This document shows positions 1-6,487 of a DNA stretch of 7,201 nucleotides, piece by piece (the first letter of the stretch is position 1; every line of letters begins with the position of its first letter). The stretch spans positions 1-7,201 of the forward strand of contig JAHHTV010000075.1 in NCBI GenBank assembly GCA_020024395.1, written 5' to 3'. The position numbers and the translations under genes are program-made. The notes beneath the pieces are model-generated. The model had not been told where the DNA came from. It was given only the letters and a program-made list of their open reading frames with translations, and made no database searches. This DNA comes from Anaerotignum sp. (GTDB taxonomy: Bacteria > Bacillota > Clostridia > Lachnospirales > Anaerotignaceae).

Positions 1-537
1 GATGTGATTGTGGTGGAAAAAGCACAAAAAGAAGAAGAAGTGATGTGGGCAGGTCTTTTGCCAGCACTGGAACAGGCGTTAGAAAATTTCATTGCAATGC
101 GACAAAGAGAAGGCGAAAATCTCAAACAAGATATTTTGCAAAAAGGAAATCGGATACAAAATTTGGTGGACGATGTTAAAGAATATGCACCAACAGTGGT
201 TGTGGAATATCAGGAAAAATTGGAAAACCGTTTGAAAGAATTGATGGACAAAGTAGATGTTGACCCACAACGTTTGGCAATGGAGGTGGCAATATTTGCA
301 GATAAAGGCTGTATTGATGAAGAATTGACAAGATTGGATAGCCACTTGAAACAACTAAAGGAAATACTGGAACAAGGCGGACAGGTGGGGAGAAAACTAG
401 ATTTTTTGGTACAAGAAATGAATAGAGAGTCAAACACCATTGCGTCAAAAGCAAATGACATTCGCATTATCAAAGCAACCATAGAGCTGAAAAGCGAAAT
501 CGAAAAAATTAGAGAACAAATTCAAAATTTGGAGTGA
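1..537 (+). CDS. yicC: YicC/YloC-family protein, C-terminal part (5' end outside window)
   Basis: The reading frame is open from the first base, so the gene starts upstream. 178 residues are visible; the family usually has about 290, so roughly the first 110 are missing. The visible part is helical and charge-rich. It ends in the highly conserved family block (the DUF1732 region): [10 protein letters not shown] at fragment residues 126-135, then [12 protein letters not shown] and SKANDI, and a final [13 protein letters not shown] helix. Family members (E. coli YicC, B. subtilis YloC) have been linked to stationary-phase survival, and some are reported to be endoribonucleases in RNA turnover; the exact role here is inferred from the family only. 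The gene sits directly before remA, the usual Firmicutes order. Its TGA stop overlaps the GGAG that serves remA, suggesting coupled translation. The GTG at base 4 is not a credible start, because the homology clearly continues upstream. Confidence 0.93.
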   Translation, partial: DVIVVEKAQKEEEVMWAGLLPALEQALENFIAMRQREGENLKQDILQKGNRIQNLVDDVKEYAPTVVVEYQEKLENRLKELMDKVDVDPQRLAMEVAIFADKGCIDEELTRLDSHLKQLKEILEQGGQVGRKLDFLVQEMNRESNTIASKANDIRIIKATIELKSEIEKIREQIQNLE

Positions 538-541
538 TGAT

Positions 542-799
542 ATGGAACGAATACAATTTTTGAATATTGGGTATGGAAATATGGTTTCGGCAAACCGTGT
601 GATTGCGATTGTGAGCTTGGAATCTGCCCCTATCAAACGTATGGTGCAAGATGCAAAAGAAAAAGGAAAGTTGATTGATGCGACGTATGGAAGAAAAACA
701 AGATGTGTGATTGTAATGGACAATGGACATCTGGTGCTGTCTTCCAATATGCCAGAAACGGTAAGTAGCAGATTGTCAACAGAACAAAAAGGAGTATGA
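542..799 (+). CDS. remA: RemA-family DNA-binding regulator (DUF370)
   Basis: This 85-residue protein matches RemA along its whole length: FLNIGYGN (residues 6-13), [11 protein letters not shown] (15-25), ESAPIKRM (27-34) and [11 protein letters not shown] (44-54), followed by [13 protein letters not shown]. In B. subtilis, RemA activates extracellular-matrix operons and osmoprotection genes. It forms ring-shaped oligomers that bind repeated DNA sites through basic residues. Arg19 and Pro30 here correspond to Arg18 and Pro29, the positions altered in known B. subtilis loss-of-function mutants. Arg51/Lys52 occupy the place of the DNA-binding Arg pair, with a conservative Arg-to-Lys change at the second. 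The start has GGAG at 531-534, 7 bases before the ATG. The gene lies 4 bases after yicC and 3 bases before gmk, so it is almost certainly co-transcribed. Whether it controls biofilm genes in this organism is not shown by the sequence. Confidence 0.95.
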   Translation: MERIQFLNIGYGNMVSANRVIAIVSLESAPIKRMVQDAKEKGKLIDATYGRKTRCVIVMDNGHLVLSSNMPETVSSRLSTEQKGV

Positions 800-802
800 T
801 AT

Positions 803-1411
803 ATGAAAAAACAGGGGTTATTATTGATTATATCAGGGCCTTCAGGGTCAGGAAAAGGTACGATTGTGGAACAGTTGAAAGAAAAAGAAAATTTTTATCT
901 TTCGATTTCTGCAACAACAAGAAGCCCAAGAGAATATGAAAAAGAAGGTGTGCATTATTTTTTTCGTACAAAACAGGAATTTGAAAAAATGATTGCAAAT
1001 CAAGAACTGCTGGAATGGGCAGAATTTTGTGGGAATTGTTATGGCACACCACGTGCATATGTGACAGAAAAACTACAAAAAGGACAAAATGTGATATTGG
1101 AAATTGAAGTACAAGGGGCTTTGAAAGTGAAAGAACTATATCCAGAGGGGATACTGATATTTTTGGTGCCGCCGAATTTGGAGGAGTTGGGGAGAAGGCT
1201 CACAAACAGAGGAACAGAAGACAAAGAAACTATCAATCGCCGTATTCATCGAGCGTTAGAAGAAATGGAATTTGTACAAGATTATGATTATGTGGTAATA
1301 AATGATACTGTGACACAAGCGACAGAGGATATTTTAGATATTGTACATGCAGAAACTATGCGTTGTAGCAGAAATAAAGAAATTAAAAAGATATTCAAAG
1401 GAGAGATTTGA
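803..1411 (+). CDS. gmk: Guanylate kinase
   Basis: Guanylate kinase phosphorylates GMP (and dGMP) to GDP using ATP in the cytosol, an essential step of GTP synthesis and salvage. At 202 residues it has the normal family length. The P-loop GPSGSGKGT is at residues 12-20. The GMP-binding signature is at 38-54: TTRSPR, then E48-G49, ending HYFF, with Arg40 and Arg43 in the conserved positions. The lid contains LTNRGTEDKETINRRI, and the conserved VINDT occurs near the C-terminus. GGAG at 791-794 overlaps the end of remA and lies 8 bases before the ATG. The stop codon falls 2 bases before the preferred rpoZ ATG. In Firmicutes this enzyme is a known direct target of (p)ppGpp inhibition, which is relevant because an alarmone synthetase closes the same cluster (6488-7156). 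Confidence 0.97.
   Translation: MKKQGLLLIISGPSGSGKGTIVEQLKEKENFYLSISATTRSPREYEKEGVHYFFRTKQEFEKMIANQELLEWAEFCGNCYGTPRAYVTEKLQKGQNVILEIEVQGALKVKELYPEGILIFLVPPNLEELGRRLTNRGTEDKETINRRIHRALEEMEFVQDYDYVVINDTVTQATEDILDIVHAETMRCSRNKEIKKIFKGEI
1397..1405 (+). promoter_or_regulatory. Ribosome binding site deciding the rpoZ start
   Basis: AAAGGAGAG lies inside the last codons of gmk. The frame of rpoZ is open from a TTG at 1408 that overlaps the gmk stop, but that codon is only about 2-4 bases from the Shine-Dalgarno core. The ATG at 1414 is 8-10 bases away, which fits the other genes here and gives the family-typical N-terminus MLRPSYTDLL. Confidence 0.7.
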
Positions 1412-1413
1412 TT

Positions 1414-1698
1414 ATGTTAAGACCATCATACACAGACTTATTGGAAGTGGTATCACAACACACAGATGACAGTACATTGGGCAGCAGATATACCATTGTG
1501 ATTGCAGCGGCAAAACGTGCAAGACAGTTGGTAGACCATGCAGAACCATTGGTATATGATACAAAGGTAGATAAACCAGTATCTATTGCAGTGAATGAAT
1601 TGTACCAGGGAAAAATCAACATCAAACAAGGGCAGTTTACAGATGAATTTGCACCTTCTGATGAACCTGTGGTAGAAATCACAACAGAAGATATGTAA
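1414..1698 (+). CDS. rpoZ: RNA polymerase omega subunit
   Basis: Omega is the small subunit that wraps the C-terminal tail of beta-prime and helps assemble and stabilise RNA polymerase. The 94-residue product carries the family core RYTIVIAAAKRARQLV at residues 25-40 and the second conserved element KPVSIAVNELYQGKI at 54-68, followed by an acidic tail. Length is close to E. coli omega (91) and longer than the B. subtilis protein. The N-terminus is MLRPSY, which lacks the MAR residues that form ppGpp site 1 in proteobacterial polymerase, as expected for a Firmicute. The ATG at 1414 is preferred over an upstream TTG at 1408 because of ribosome binding site spacing. The gene follows gmk by 2 bases and is followed 12 bases later by an intrinsic terminator, so it is the last gene of the first transcription block. 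Confidence 0.94.
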   Translation: MLRPSYTDLLEVVSQHTDDSTLGSRYTIVIAAAKRARQLVDHAEPLVYDTKVDKPVSIAVNELYQGKINIKQGQFTDEFAPSDEPVVEITTEDM

Positions 1699-1710
1699 TG
1701 TGAAAAAAGC

Positions 1711-1741
1711 AAAAGTCAGATGAAATCCATCTGGCTTTTTT
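1711..1741 (+). terminator. Intrinsic terminator after rpoZ
   Basis: A hairpin forms between AAAAGTCAGATG (1711-1722) and CATCTGGCTTTT (1728-1739), with a 5-base loop (AAATC) and one T-G wobble at 1716/1734. The right arm runs into six T (1736-1741). The stem core is 8 base pairs plus A-T extension. It should end most transcripts from the yicC-remA-gmk-rpoZ block, or act as a partial attenuator before priA. I could not find a convincing separate promoter in the 28 bases between it and the priA start, so read-through is likely needed for priA expression. Confidence 0.85.
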
Positions 1742-1769
1742 GTCATATAGAAAATAGAAGGGAGATTCA

Positions 1770-4229
1770 ATGATGTATGACAAATATGCACAAGTGATTT
1801 TGGCAATTACACATAGTAAAGCAGACCGTATATTTGATTATGGTATCCCAAAAGAATTGGAAAATATCATTTGTGTTGGAGGGCGTGTGATTGTACCGTT
1901 TGGACAGAAAAACAGCAGAACAGAAGGCTATGTTGTGGGGATTTTGGAACAGACAGAAGTACCCAAAAATAAAATTAAAGCAGTGCTAGACGTTTTAGAC
2001 GAGGGGAAACCCATATTTACAGATGTGACGCTAGAATTGGCTAAATTGATGAAAAAAAAGTGTTTTTGTACATTGAGCCAATGTTTACAAGCGATTATGC
2101 CGACGGGTATTCGTACAAAAAATGTATGGTATGTACAATTACAACCGATTATGGAAACAGAGTTGACAGAAAAAGAACAAGAGATTGTCGCATATTTGGA
2201 ACAAAAAGGGAAAAATATGTTGATACAAGATTTGGAAAATACGTTTGGAAGTCGATATCAATATGCGATACAAACGCTAAAAGAAAAAGGGATTTTGAAA
2301 TTTAGACAAAAAACATTGCAAAGTACATATAAAAAAGAAAAACGATATGTCACGTTGACAGATGATACAACGTTATTGGCACAGGCTGTGGAAAAAGCAG
2401 AAAAAGAAAAAAGATTATTGGGACAAAGAAAAATACTGGCATTGTTACAAGAAGTAAAAAAAATATCCATAGAGGATTTGAAAGAAAAAACAGGCGTGAC
2501 ACAATCTCCCATACAAACATTATTGCAAAAAGGTGTATTGATAGAAGAAAGAGAACAACAAAGGCGAGATGTGTTTCGATTGGAAGATTTCAAACCGTCA
2601 AAACCGTTTACACCAACAGCAGAACAAAAACACGCATTGGAACAAATGCTTGCAGAACGAAAGAAAGAAAAAAAACGTCCAATTGTGTTGCATGGTGTAA
2701 CAGGAAGTAGGAAAACAGAGCTATATATGCAACTGGTGCAAGAGGTTTTGGCAGATGGTAAACAGGCGATTGTATTGGTGCCTGAAATTTCTTTGACGCC
2801 ACAAATTATGGAGCGGTTTATTTCACGTTTTGGCGATGTGGTTTCTGTAACACATAGCCGTTTATCTGTGGGAGAGCGGCTTGACCAATGGAGGAAGGCA
2901 AGAGATGGTGAGATTTCTGTTATCATTGGTGCAAGGTCGGCATTGTTTTTGCCATTTCAAAATGTGGGTGTGATTATTATGGATGAAGCACATGAAAGCA
3001 GTTATTATTCCGATACTACACCAAAATATAATGCAAGAGATGTGGCAAAAGATTTGGCAGATTTGACAGGGGCATTATTGGTGATGGGGAGTGCAACACC
3101 AGATTTGGAAAGTTATCACAAAGCAATTATGGGAGAATTTTTGCTTGTGGAATTGAAAGAACGTGCAAAAGGAAATGTATTGCCACATACAACGATTGTG
3201 GATATGCGAAAAGAACTGGAAGAAGGAAATCGTTCGCCGTTTAGCCGTGTATTAAAACAGGCAATAAAAGAAAATTTGATGAAAAAAAGACAGACAATGT
3301 TATTTTTGAACCGCAGAGGATATGCAACATTTGTATCTTGTCGCAAATGTGGAGAGGCTATGACTTGCCCTGATTGCAATATTACATATACCTATCATGC
3401 AAAAGAAAATATATTGCTGTGTCATTATTGCGGCAGACAAGAAAAAGTGCCAGAACATTGCCCTGCTTGTGGTTCGTCTTATATTCGATATTTTGGCACA
3501 GGAACACAAAAAATTGAAGAAGAAACAAAAAAATTGTTTCCAGAAGCACGGATATTGCGTATGGATTTGGATACAACATCACAGAAAAACAGCCATGCAC
3601 ATATATTAGAAATGTTTGGAAAAGGAGAAGCAGACATTTTGATTGGTACACAGATGATTGCAAAAGGACATGATTTTCCAAATGTGACATTGGTGGGGAT
3701 ATTGGCAGCAGATTTGTCATTACACGCAAACAATTATACGGCGGCAGAAAATTGTTTTCAGTTGGTTACGCAAGCCGCAGGGCGTGCAGGGCGTGACCGT
3801 TTGAAGGGAGAGGTGTATATACAAACATATCAGCCAGAACACCCTGCCATTCAAACCGCAGCAGCACAAGATTATGAGGGATTTTATTCACAAGAAATTC
3901 TACTAAGAAGGGCAATGGAATATCCACCTTTTACACATTTGTTTTCTGTGTTGGTAACAGGAGAAAAAGAAAATCAGGTGATAGAAGCAGCACAAAATTT
4001 ATGGGCGATGATGGAATATTTCAAAGAACGGGCAGGCTGCATTGTACTTGCACCTTCTCCAGCATCTTTGCCAAAATTTCGGGGAAAATATCGTTGGCGG
4101 GTTTTGGTAAAATGCAAAGATTTGGAACGGTTGCAATCTTTTGTACTATATACAGTGGAAAAAACGAAAAAAAAGACATCTCAAAATGTATATTTTGAAT
4201 TGGCTTTACAACCACAAAATATTGTATAA
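1770..4229 (+). CDS. priA: Primosomal replication restart helicase PriA (odd Walker A motif)
   Basis: PriA recognises stalled replication forks, unwinds DNA 3' to 5' and starts primosome reassembly. The 819-residue length is normal for Firmicutes (B. subtilis about 805). Visible order: an N-terminal 3'-end-binding region (YAQVILAITHSKADRIFDY), a winged-helix region around 130-260, helicase lobe 1 from about 283 with PEISLTPQ and GARSALF, motif II DEAH (405-408), then a zinc-binding insert with all eight cysteines (C524, C527, C533, C536, C551, C554, C564, C567). Lobe 2 has GTQMIAKGHDFPNV (626-639) and QAAGRAGR (668-675). The oddity is the Walker A motif, GVTGSRKT at 309-316: Arg314 (AGG, 2709-2711) replaces the usual Gly before Lys315. 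Motif II is DEAH rather than the usual DEEH, and the aromatic-rich loop reads SSYYSDTTPKYNARD. The frame is otherwise intact, so this is not an obvious pseudogene. GAAGGGAG (1757-1764) serves ATG 1770 or ATG 1773; the choice is uncertain. Confidence 0.96.
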   Translation: MMYDKYAQVILAITHSKADRIFDYGIPKELENIICVGGRVIVPFGQKNSRTEGYVVGILEQTEVPKNKIKAVLDVLDEGKPIFTDVTLELAKLMKKKCFCTLSQCLQAIMPTGIRTKNVWYVQLQPIMETELTEKEQEIVAYLEQKGKNMLIQDLENTFGSRYQYAIQTLKEKGILKFRQKTLQSTYKKEKRYVTLTDDTTLLAQAVEKAEKEKRLLGQRKILALLQEVKKISIEDLKEKTGVTQSPIQTLLQKGVLIEEREQQRRDVFRLEDFKPSKPFTPTAEQKHALEQMLAERKKEKKRPIVLHGVTGSRKTELYMQLVQEVLADGKQAIVLVPEISLTPQIMERFISRFGDVVSVTHSRLSVGERLDQWRKARDGEISVIIGARSALFLPFQNVGVIIMDEAHESSYYSDTTPKYNARDVAKDLADLTGALLVMGSATPDLESYHKAIMGEFLLVELKERAKGNVLPHTTIVDMRKELEEGNRSPFSRVLKQAIKENLMKKRQTMLFLNRRGYATFVSCRKCGEAMTCPDCNITYTYHAKENILLCHYCGRQEKVPEHCPACGSSYIRYFGTGTQKIEEETKKLFPEARILRMDLDTTSQKNSHAHILEMFGKGEADILIGTQMIAKGHDFPNVTLVGILAADLSLHANNYTAAENCFQLVTQAAGRAGRDRLKGEVYIQTYQPEHPAIQTAAAQDYEGFYSQEILLRRAMEYPPFTHLFSVLVTGEKENQVIEAAQNLWAMMEYFKERAGCIVLAPSPASLPKFRGKYRWRVLVKCKDLERLQSFVLYTVEKTKKKTSQNVYFELALQPQNIV

Positions 4230-4250
4230 CCATAGGATTTGTGATACAAT
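4222..4250 (+). promoter_or_regulatory. Candidate sigma-A-type extended -10 promoter before def
   Basis: TACAAT at 4245-4250 is preceded by TGA (4242-4244), giving an extended -10 TGnTACAAT. TTGTAT at 4222-4227 lies exactly 17 bases upstream as a weak -35 (three of six consensus bases, including the TTG). Transcription would start near 4257, leaving a leader of about 50 bases before def. The -35 lies within the last codons of priA, whose stop is at 4227-4229. I see no terminator between priA and def, so read-through from priA is also possible. The call rests on consensus match alone. Confidence 0.45.
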
Positions 4251-4281
4251 ACCTATTACCGCAAAGAAGTAATATACCTAT
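4232..4281 (+). repeat. Imperfect palindrome and direct repeat in the def leader (possible operator)
   Basis: ATAGG (4232-4236) plus TTGT (4239-4242) mirror ACAA (4246-4249) plus CCTAT (4252-4256) around a 3-base centre, with two mismatched positions in each arm, making a 25-base imperfect dyad. It covers the candidate -10 of the def promoter. The 8-mer ATACCTAT of its right arm (4249-4256) recurs at 4274-4281, 25 bases downstream. This could be a repressor site, a weak hairpin or chance in AT-rich DNA; no known operator is recognised. Confidence 0.35.
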
Positions 4282-4309
4282 ATGATTTGATTTTTTAGGA
4301 GGTAAAAAT

Positions 4310-4765
4310 ATGGCAAAAAGACAAATTCGATTAAGTACAGATGAAGTTTTGCGAAAAATTTGCAAACCTGTGAAAGAAATTACAAAAAATACATTGACAT
4401 TGTTAGATGATATGGCAGAAACAATGTATGCGGCAAATGGCGTGGGATTGGCAGCACCACAAGTAGGGGTTTTGAAACGTGTGGTTGTCATTGATATTGG
4501 TGATGGGTTATTGGAACTTATCAACCCAGTGATGTTGGAAAAAAAAGGTTCTCAAATTGATTATGAAGGTTGTTTGAGTGTGCCAGGACAAAGTGCAAAA
4601 GTAGACAGACCTGCGTATGTGAAAGTGGAAGCATTTGACAGAGATGGTAATCAATTTATTGTAGAAGGTGAAGATTTGATGGCTGTGGCGTTGTGTCATG
4701 AATTAGACCATTTAGATGGGATATTATATATAGATAAAGCGTTGCCAAATGATGAAACAGAATAA
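4310..4765 (+). CDS. def: Peptide deformylase
   Basis: Peptide deformylase removes the formyl group from the N-terminal methionine of new proteins as they leave the ribosome, using a bound metal (usually iron). The 151-residue product has all three family motifs: GVGLAAPQVG (44-53), EGCLSVPG (86-93) and HELDHLDG (130-137). Metal ligands are Cys88, His130 and His134, with Glu131 as the catalytic acid/base. The length fits the shorter class of Gram-positive/clostridial deformylases. AGGAGGT at 4297-4303 gives ideal spacing to the ATG (7 bases after the AGGAGG core). It is followed 12 bases later by fmt, the enzyme adding the formyl group that Def removes, which is the classic def-fmt pair. It may be expressed from its own promoter in the preceding 80 bases as well as by read-through from priA. 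Confidence 0.97.
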   Translation: MAKRQIRLSTDEVLRKICKPVKEITKNTLTLLDDMAETMYAANGVGLAAPQVGVLKRVVVIDIGDGLLELINPVMLEKKGSQIDYEGCLSVPGQSAKVDRPAYVKVEAFDRDGNQFIVEGEDLMAVALCHELDHLDGILYIDKALPNDETE

Positions 4766-4777
4766 GGAGGAGTATGC

Positions 4778-5707
4778 ATGCGTGTGATATTTATGGGAAC
4801 ACCTGACTTTGCTGTGCCTTCTTTAGAAGCGTTGTTGCAACATCATGAGGTGGTTTTGGTGGTGACACAGCCCGATAAACCAAAAGGCAGAGGGAAAAAA
4901 ATGGCTTTTTCTCCTGTGAAAGAGTGTGCATTAGAACATGAGATAAAAGTGTTGCAACCTGCAAAGGTGCGTGAAGAAGAATTTGTGGAAGAATTAAGAA
5001 AATATGAACCAGATTTGATTGCAGTAACAGCGTTTGGACAGATATTGTCAGAAGATATATTGTCTATTCCAAAATATGGCTGTATCAATGTGCATGGCTC
5101 GTTGTTGCCGAAATATCGTGGGGCAGCACCAATGCAATGGGCAATCATAGATGGAGAAGAAGTGACTGGCATTACGACTATGTATATGGCAAAGGGATTA
5201 GATAGCGGAGATATGCTGCTAAAAGGTGAGGTAGAAATTACACCAGAAGATACTTTTGAAACTGTACATGATAAAATGGCAGTTGTCGGGGCAAATTTAT
5301 TGGTGGAAACACTGCAAAAGCTGGAAGATGGTACATTGCAAAGAGAAGAACAAAACCATGATGCTGCAACATATGCACCAATGTTGACAAAAGAAACAGG
5401 GCATATTGACTGGAGTAAAACAGCAAAAGAAATTATGAATTTGATAAGAGGATTAAATCCTGCACCTGCTGCATATACCATATATGAAAATGAAGTATTG
5501 AAAGTATTTCGAGCAGAAAAAACAGATATCACAGCAGAAACAGAAAAATGTGGTAAGATTGTAGCAGTTGTGAAAAAAGGTTTTGTGGTAAAATGTGGTG
5601 ATGGTTGTTTGCTTGTTACAGAGGTGCAGGCAAGAGGCGGAAAAAGAATGAAAGCAGATGCATATTTGCGTGGGCATAGTATGAAAGTGGGCATCCTTTT
5701 ACAGTAA
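4778..5707 (+). CDS. fmt: Methionyl-tRNA formyltransferase
   Basis: Fmt transfers a formyl group from 10-formyltetrahydrofolate to methionyl-initiator-tRNA, making the tRNA used to start translation. At 309 residues it has the standard length. The N-terminal Rossmann-like catalytic domain starts MRVIFMGTPDFAVPSLEAL and has the loop QPDKPKGRGKKM (31-42) that contacts the tRNA acceptor end. The formyl-folate site is NVHGSLLPKYRGAAPMQ (104-120). Catalytic residues by family comparison are Asn104, His106 and Asp142 (in GLDSGDM). The C-terminal OB-like domain begins near residue 205 (LIRGLNPAPAAYT) and ends QARGGKRMKADAYLRG. AAGGAGG at 4764-4770 overlaps the def stop codon and lies 7 bases before the ATG, so translation is probably coupled to def. 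An ATG at 4774 is out of frame and is not the start. Confidence 0.97.
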   Translation: MRVIFMGTPDFAVPSLEALLQHHEVVLVVTQPDKPKGRGKKMAFSPVKECALEHEIKVLQPAKVREEEFVEELRKYEPDLIAVTAFGQILSEDILSIPKYGCINVHGSLLPKYRGAAPMQWAIIDGEEVTGITTMYMAKGLDSGDMLLKGEVEITPEDTFETVHDKMAVVGANLLVETLQKLEDGTLQREEQNHDAATYAPMLTKETGHIDWSKTAKEIMNLIRGLNPAPAAYTIYENEVLKVFRAEKTDITAETEKCGKIVAVVKKGFVVKCGDGCLLVTEVQARGGKRMKADAYLRGHSMKVGILLQ

Positions 5708-5742
5708 ATGTACATGTTATTGTGTAAAAAAGGAGGAAAAAT

Positions 5743-6426
5743 ATGAGTTATTGGTTTTATATGATTATTGCAATGGTGTTGACAGGGATGGCACAGGCAA
5801 AAGTGTCATCTACGTACAACAAATATTCACGAGTGCCAAACAGACGTGGGTTTTCTGGAAGGGATGTTGCACAGCAAATGTTGATGAATGCTGGAATTTA
5901 TGATGTGTCGATAGAACGTGTGGCAGGACATTTGACAGACCATTATGACCCAAGAACAAAAACACTACGCTTATCTTCTACAGTGTATGATGGGAGAAGT
6001 GTTGCAGCATTGGGGGTTGCAGCACATGAAACAGGTCATGCAATACAACATGATACAGGATATATCTTTTTGGGATTGCGTAGCTGGTTGGTACCGATTG
6101 CAAATTTTGGCTCAAAATTGGCTTTACCATTGATATTGATTGGTTTTTTGTTTGGCGGAAGTTCTAGCAGTACTTGGATTGGTTTGGGGATACTATTTTA
6201 TGCATTGTCTGTACTGTTTACCATTGTGACATTGCCTGTGGAGTTCGATGCGTCTGCAAGAGCATTACGGTTGTTGGAAGCACAGTCTTTTTTGGATAGA
6301 GATGAAGTGGGCAGTGCAAGAAAAGTACTTTCTGCCGCAGCAATGACATATGTTGCAGCAGCAGCGGTTGCAATATTGGAGTTGTTAAGGTTGATATCCA
6401 TATTTGGTAATCGAAATGATAATTAA
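5743..6426 (+). CDS. YugP-like membrane zinc metallopeptidase
   Basis: This 227-residue membrane protein belongs to the neutral zinc metallopeptidase family typified by B. subtilis YugP (Zn_peptidase_2). It has an N-terminal membrane segment (about residues 3-20), then a soluble part with the family signature GHLTDHYDPRTKTLRLS (62-78). The zinc motif HETGH is at 95-99 (His95, Glu96, His99). Two further hydrophobic segments lie at about 117-137 and 145-165, directly before PVEFDAS (165-171), where Glu167 is the likely third ligand. A last alanine-rich hydrophobic helix is at about 195-220. Physiological substrates of the family are largely unknown. AAGGAGG at 5730-5736 is 6 bases before the ATG. 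The gene is 35 bases after fmt; a member of this family in the def-fmt neighbourhood is common in clostridial genomes, but its functional link to formylation is unclear. Confidence 0.92.
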   Translation: MSYWFYMIIAMVLTGMAQAKVSSTYNKYSRVPNRRGFSGRDVAQQMLMNAGIYDVSIERVAGHLTDHYDPRTKTLRLSSTVYDGRSVAALGVAAHETGHAIQHDTGYIFLGLRSWLVPIANFGSKLALPLILIGFLFGGSSSSTWIGLGILFYALSVLFTIVTLPVEFDASARALRLLEAQSFLDRDEVGSARKVLSAAAMTYVAAAAVAILELLRLISIFGNRNDN

Positions 6427-6473
6427 AAAAGGATAAAAGAACAAGATGTCATATACTGATACAAAACAAAAGC

Positions 6474-6479
6474 AGGAGG
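6474..6479 (+). promoter_or_regulatory. Strong ribosome binding site supporting a GTG start
   Basis: A perfect AGGAGG lies 8 bases before a GTG at 6488, in frame with the alarmone synthetase. The only ATG upstream in the same frame (6446) has just AAAGGA about 12 bases before it, much weaker than any other start in the window. AGGAGG could instead be coding for Gln-Glu-Glu in a longer protein. Confidence 0.6.
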
Positions 6480-6487
6480 AAAGAAGT

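Noticed and set aside
2050..2060. Run of eight A in priA, a possible frameshift or slippage site
   Set aside because: The priA frame continues with conserved PriA sequence on both sides, so no shift is needed; A-runs are common in this AT-rich genome.
2258..2926. Minus-strand open frame (222 codons) opposite priA
   Set aside because: The Cys/Ser/Phe-rich composition is typical of a shadow frame, and the opposite strand carries clear PriA helicase motifs.
4021..4524. Minus-strand open frame spanning the priA-def gap
   Set aside because: It overlaps the conserved 3' end of priA and 5' half of def, has a low-complexity hydrophobic product, and I see no convincing ribosome binding site or family motif.
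4843..5715. Long minus-strand open frame (290 codons) opposite fmt
   Set aside because: It lies wholly antisense to an intact, well-conserved fmt gene. Its product is Ser/Phe/Cys-rich without any recognisable domain, as expected from reading AT-rich coding DNA backwards.
5708..5742. ATGTACAT palindrome and ATG just after the fmt stop as a small gene or regulatory site
   Set aside because: The palindrome is only 8 bases in AT-rich DNA, and the small frame from ATG 5708 is stopped almost at once by TAA; the gap otherwise holds only the peptidase ribosome binding site.
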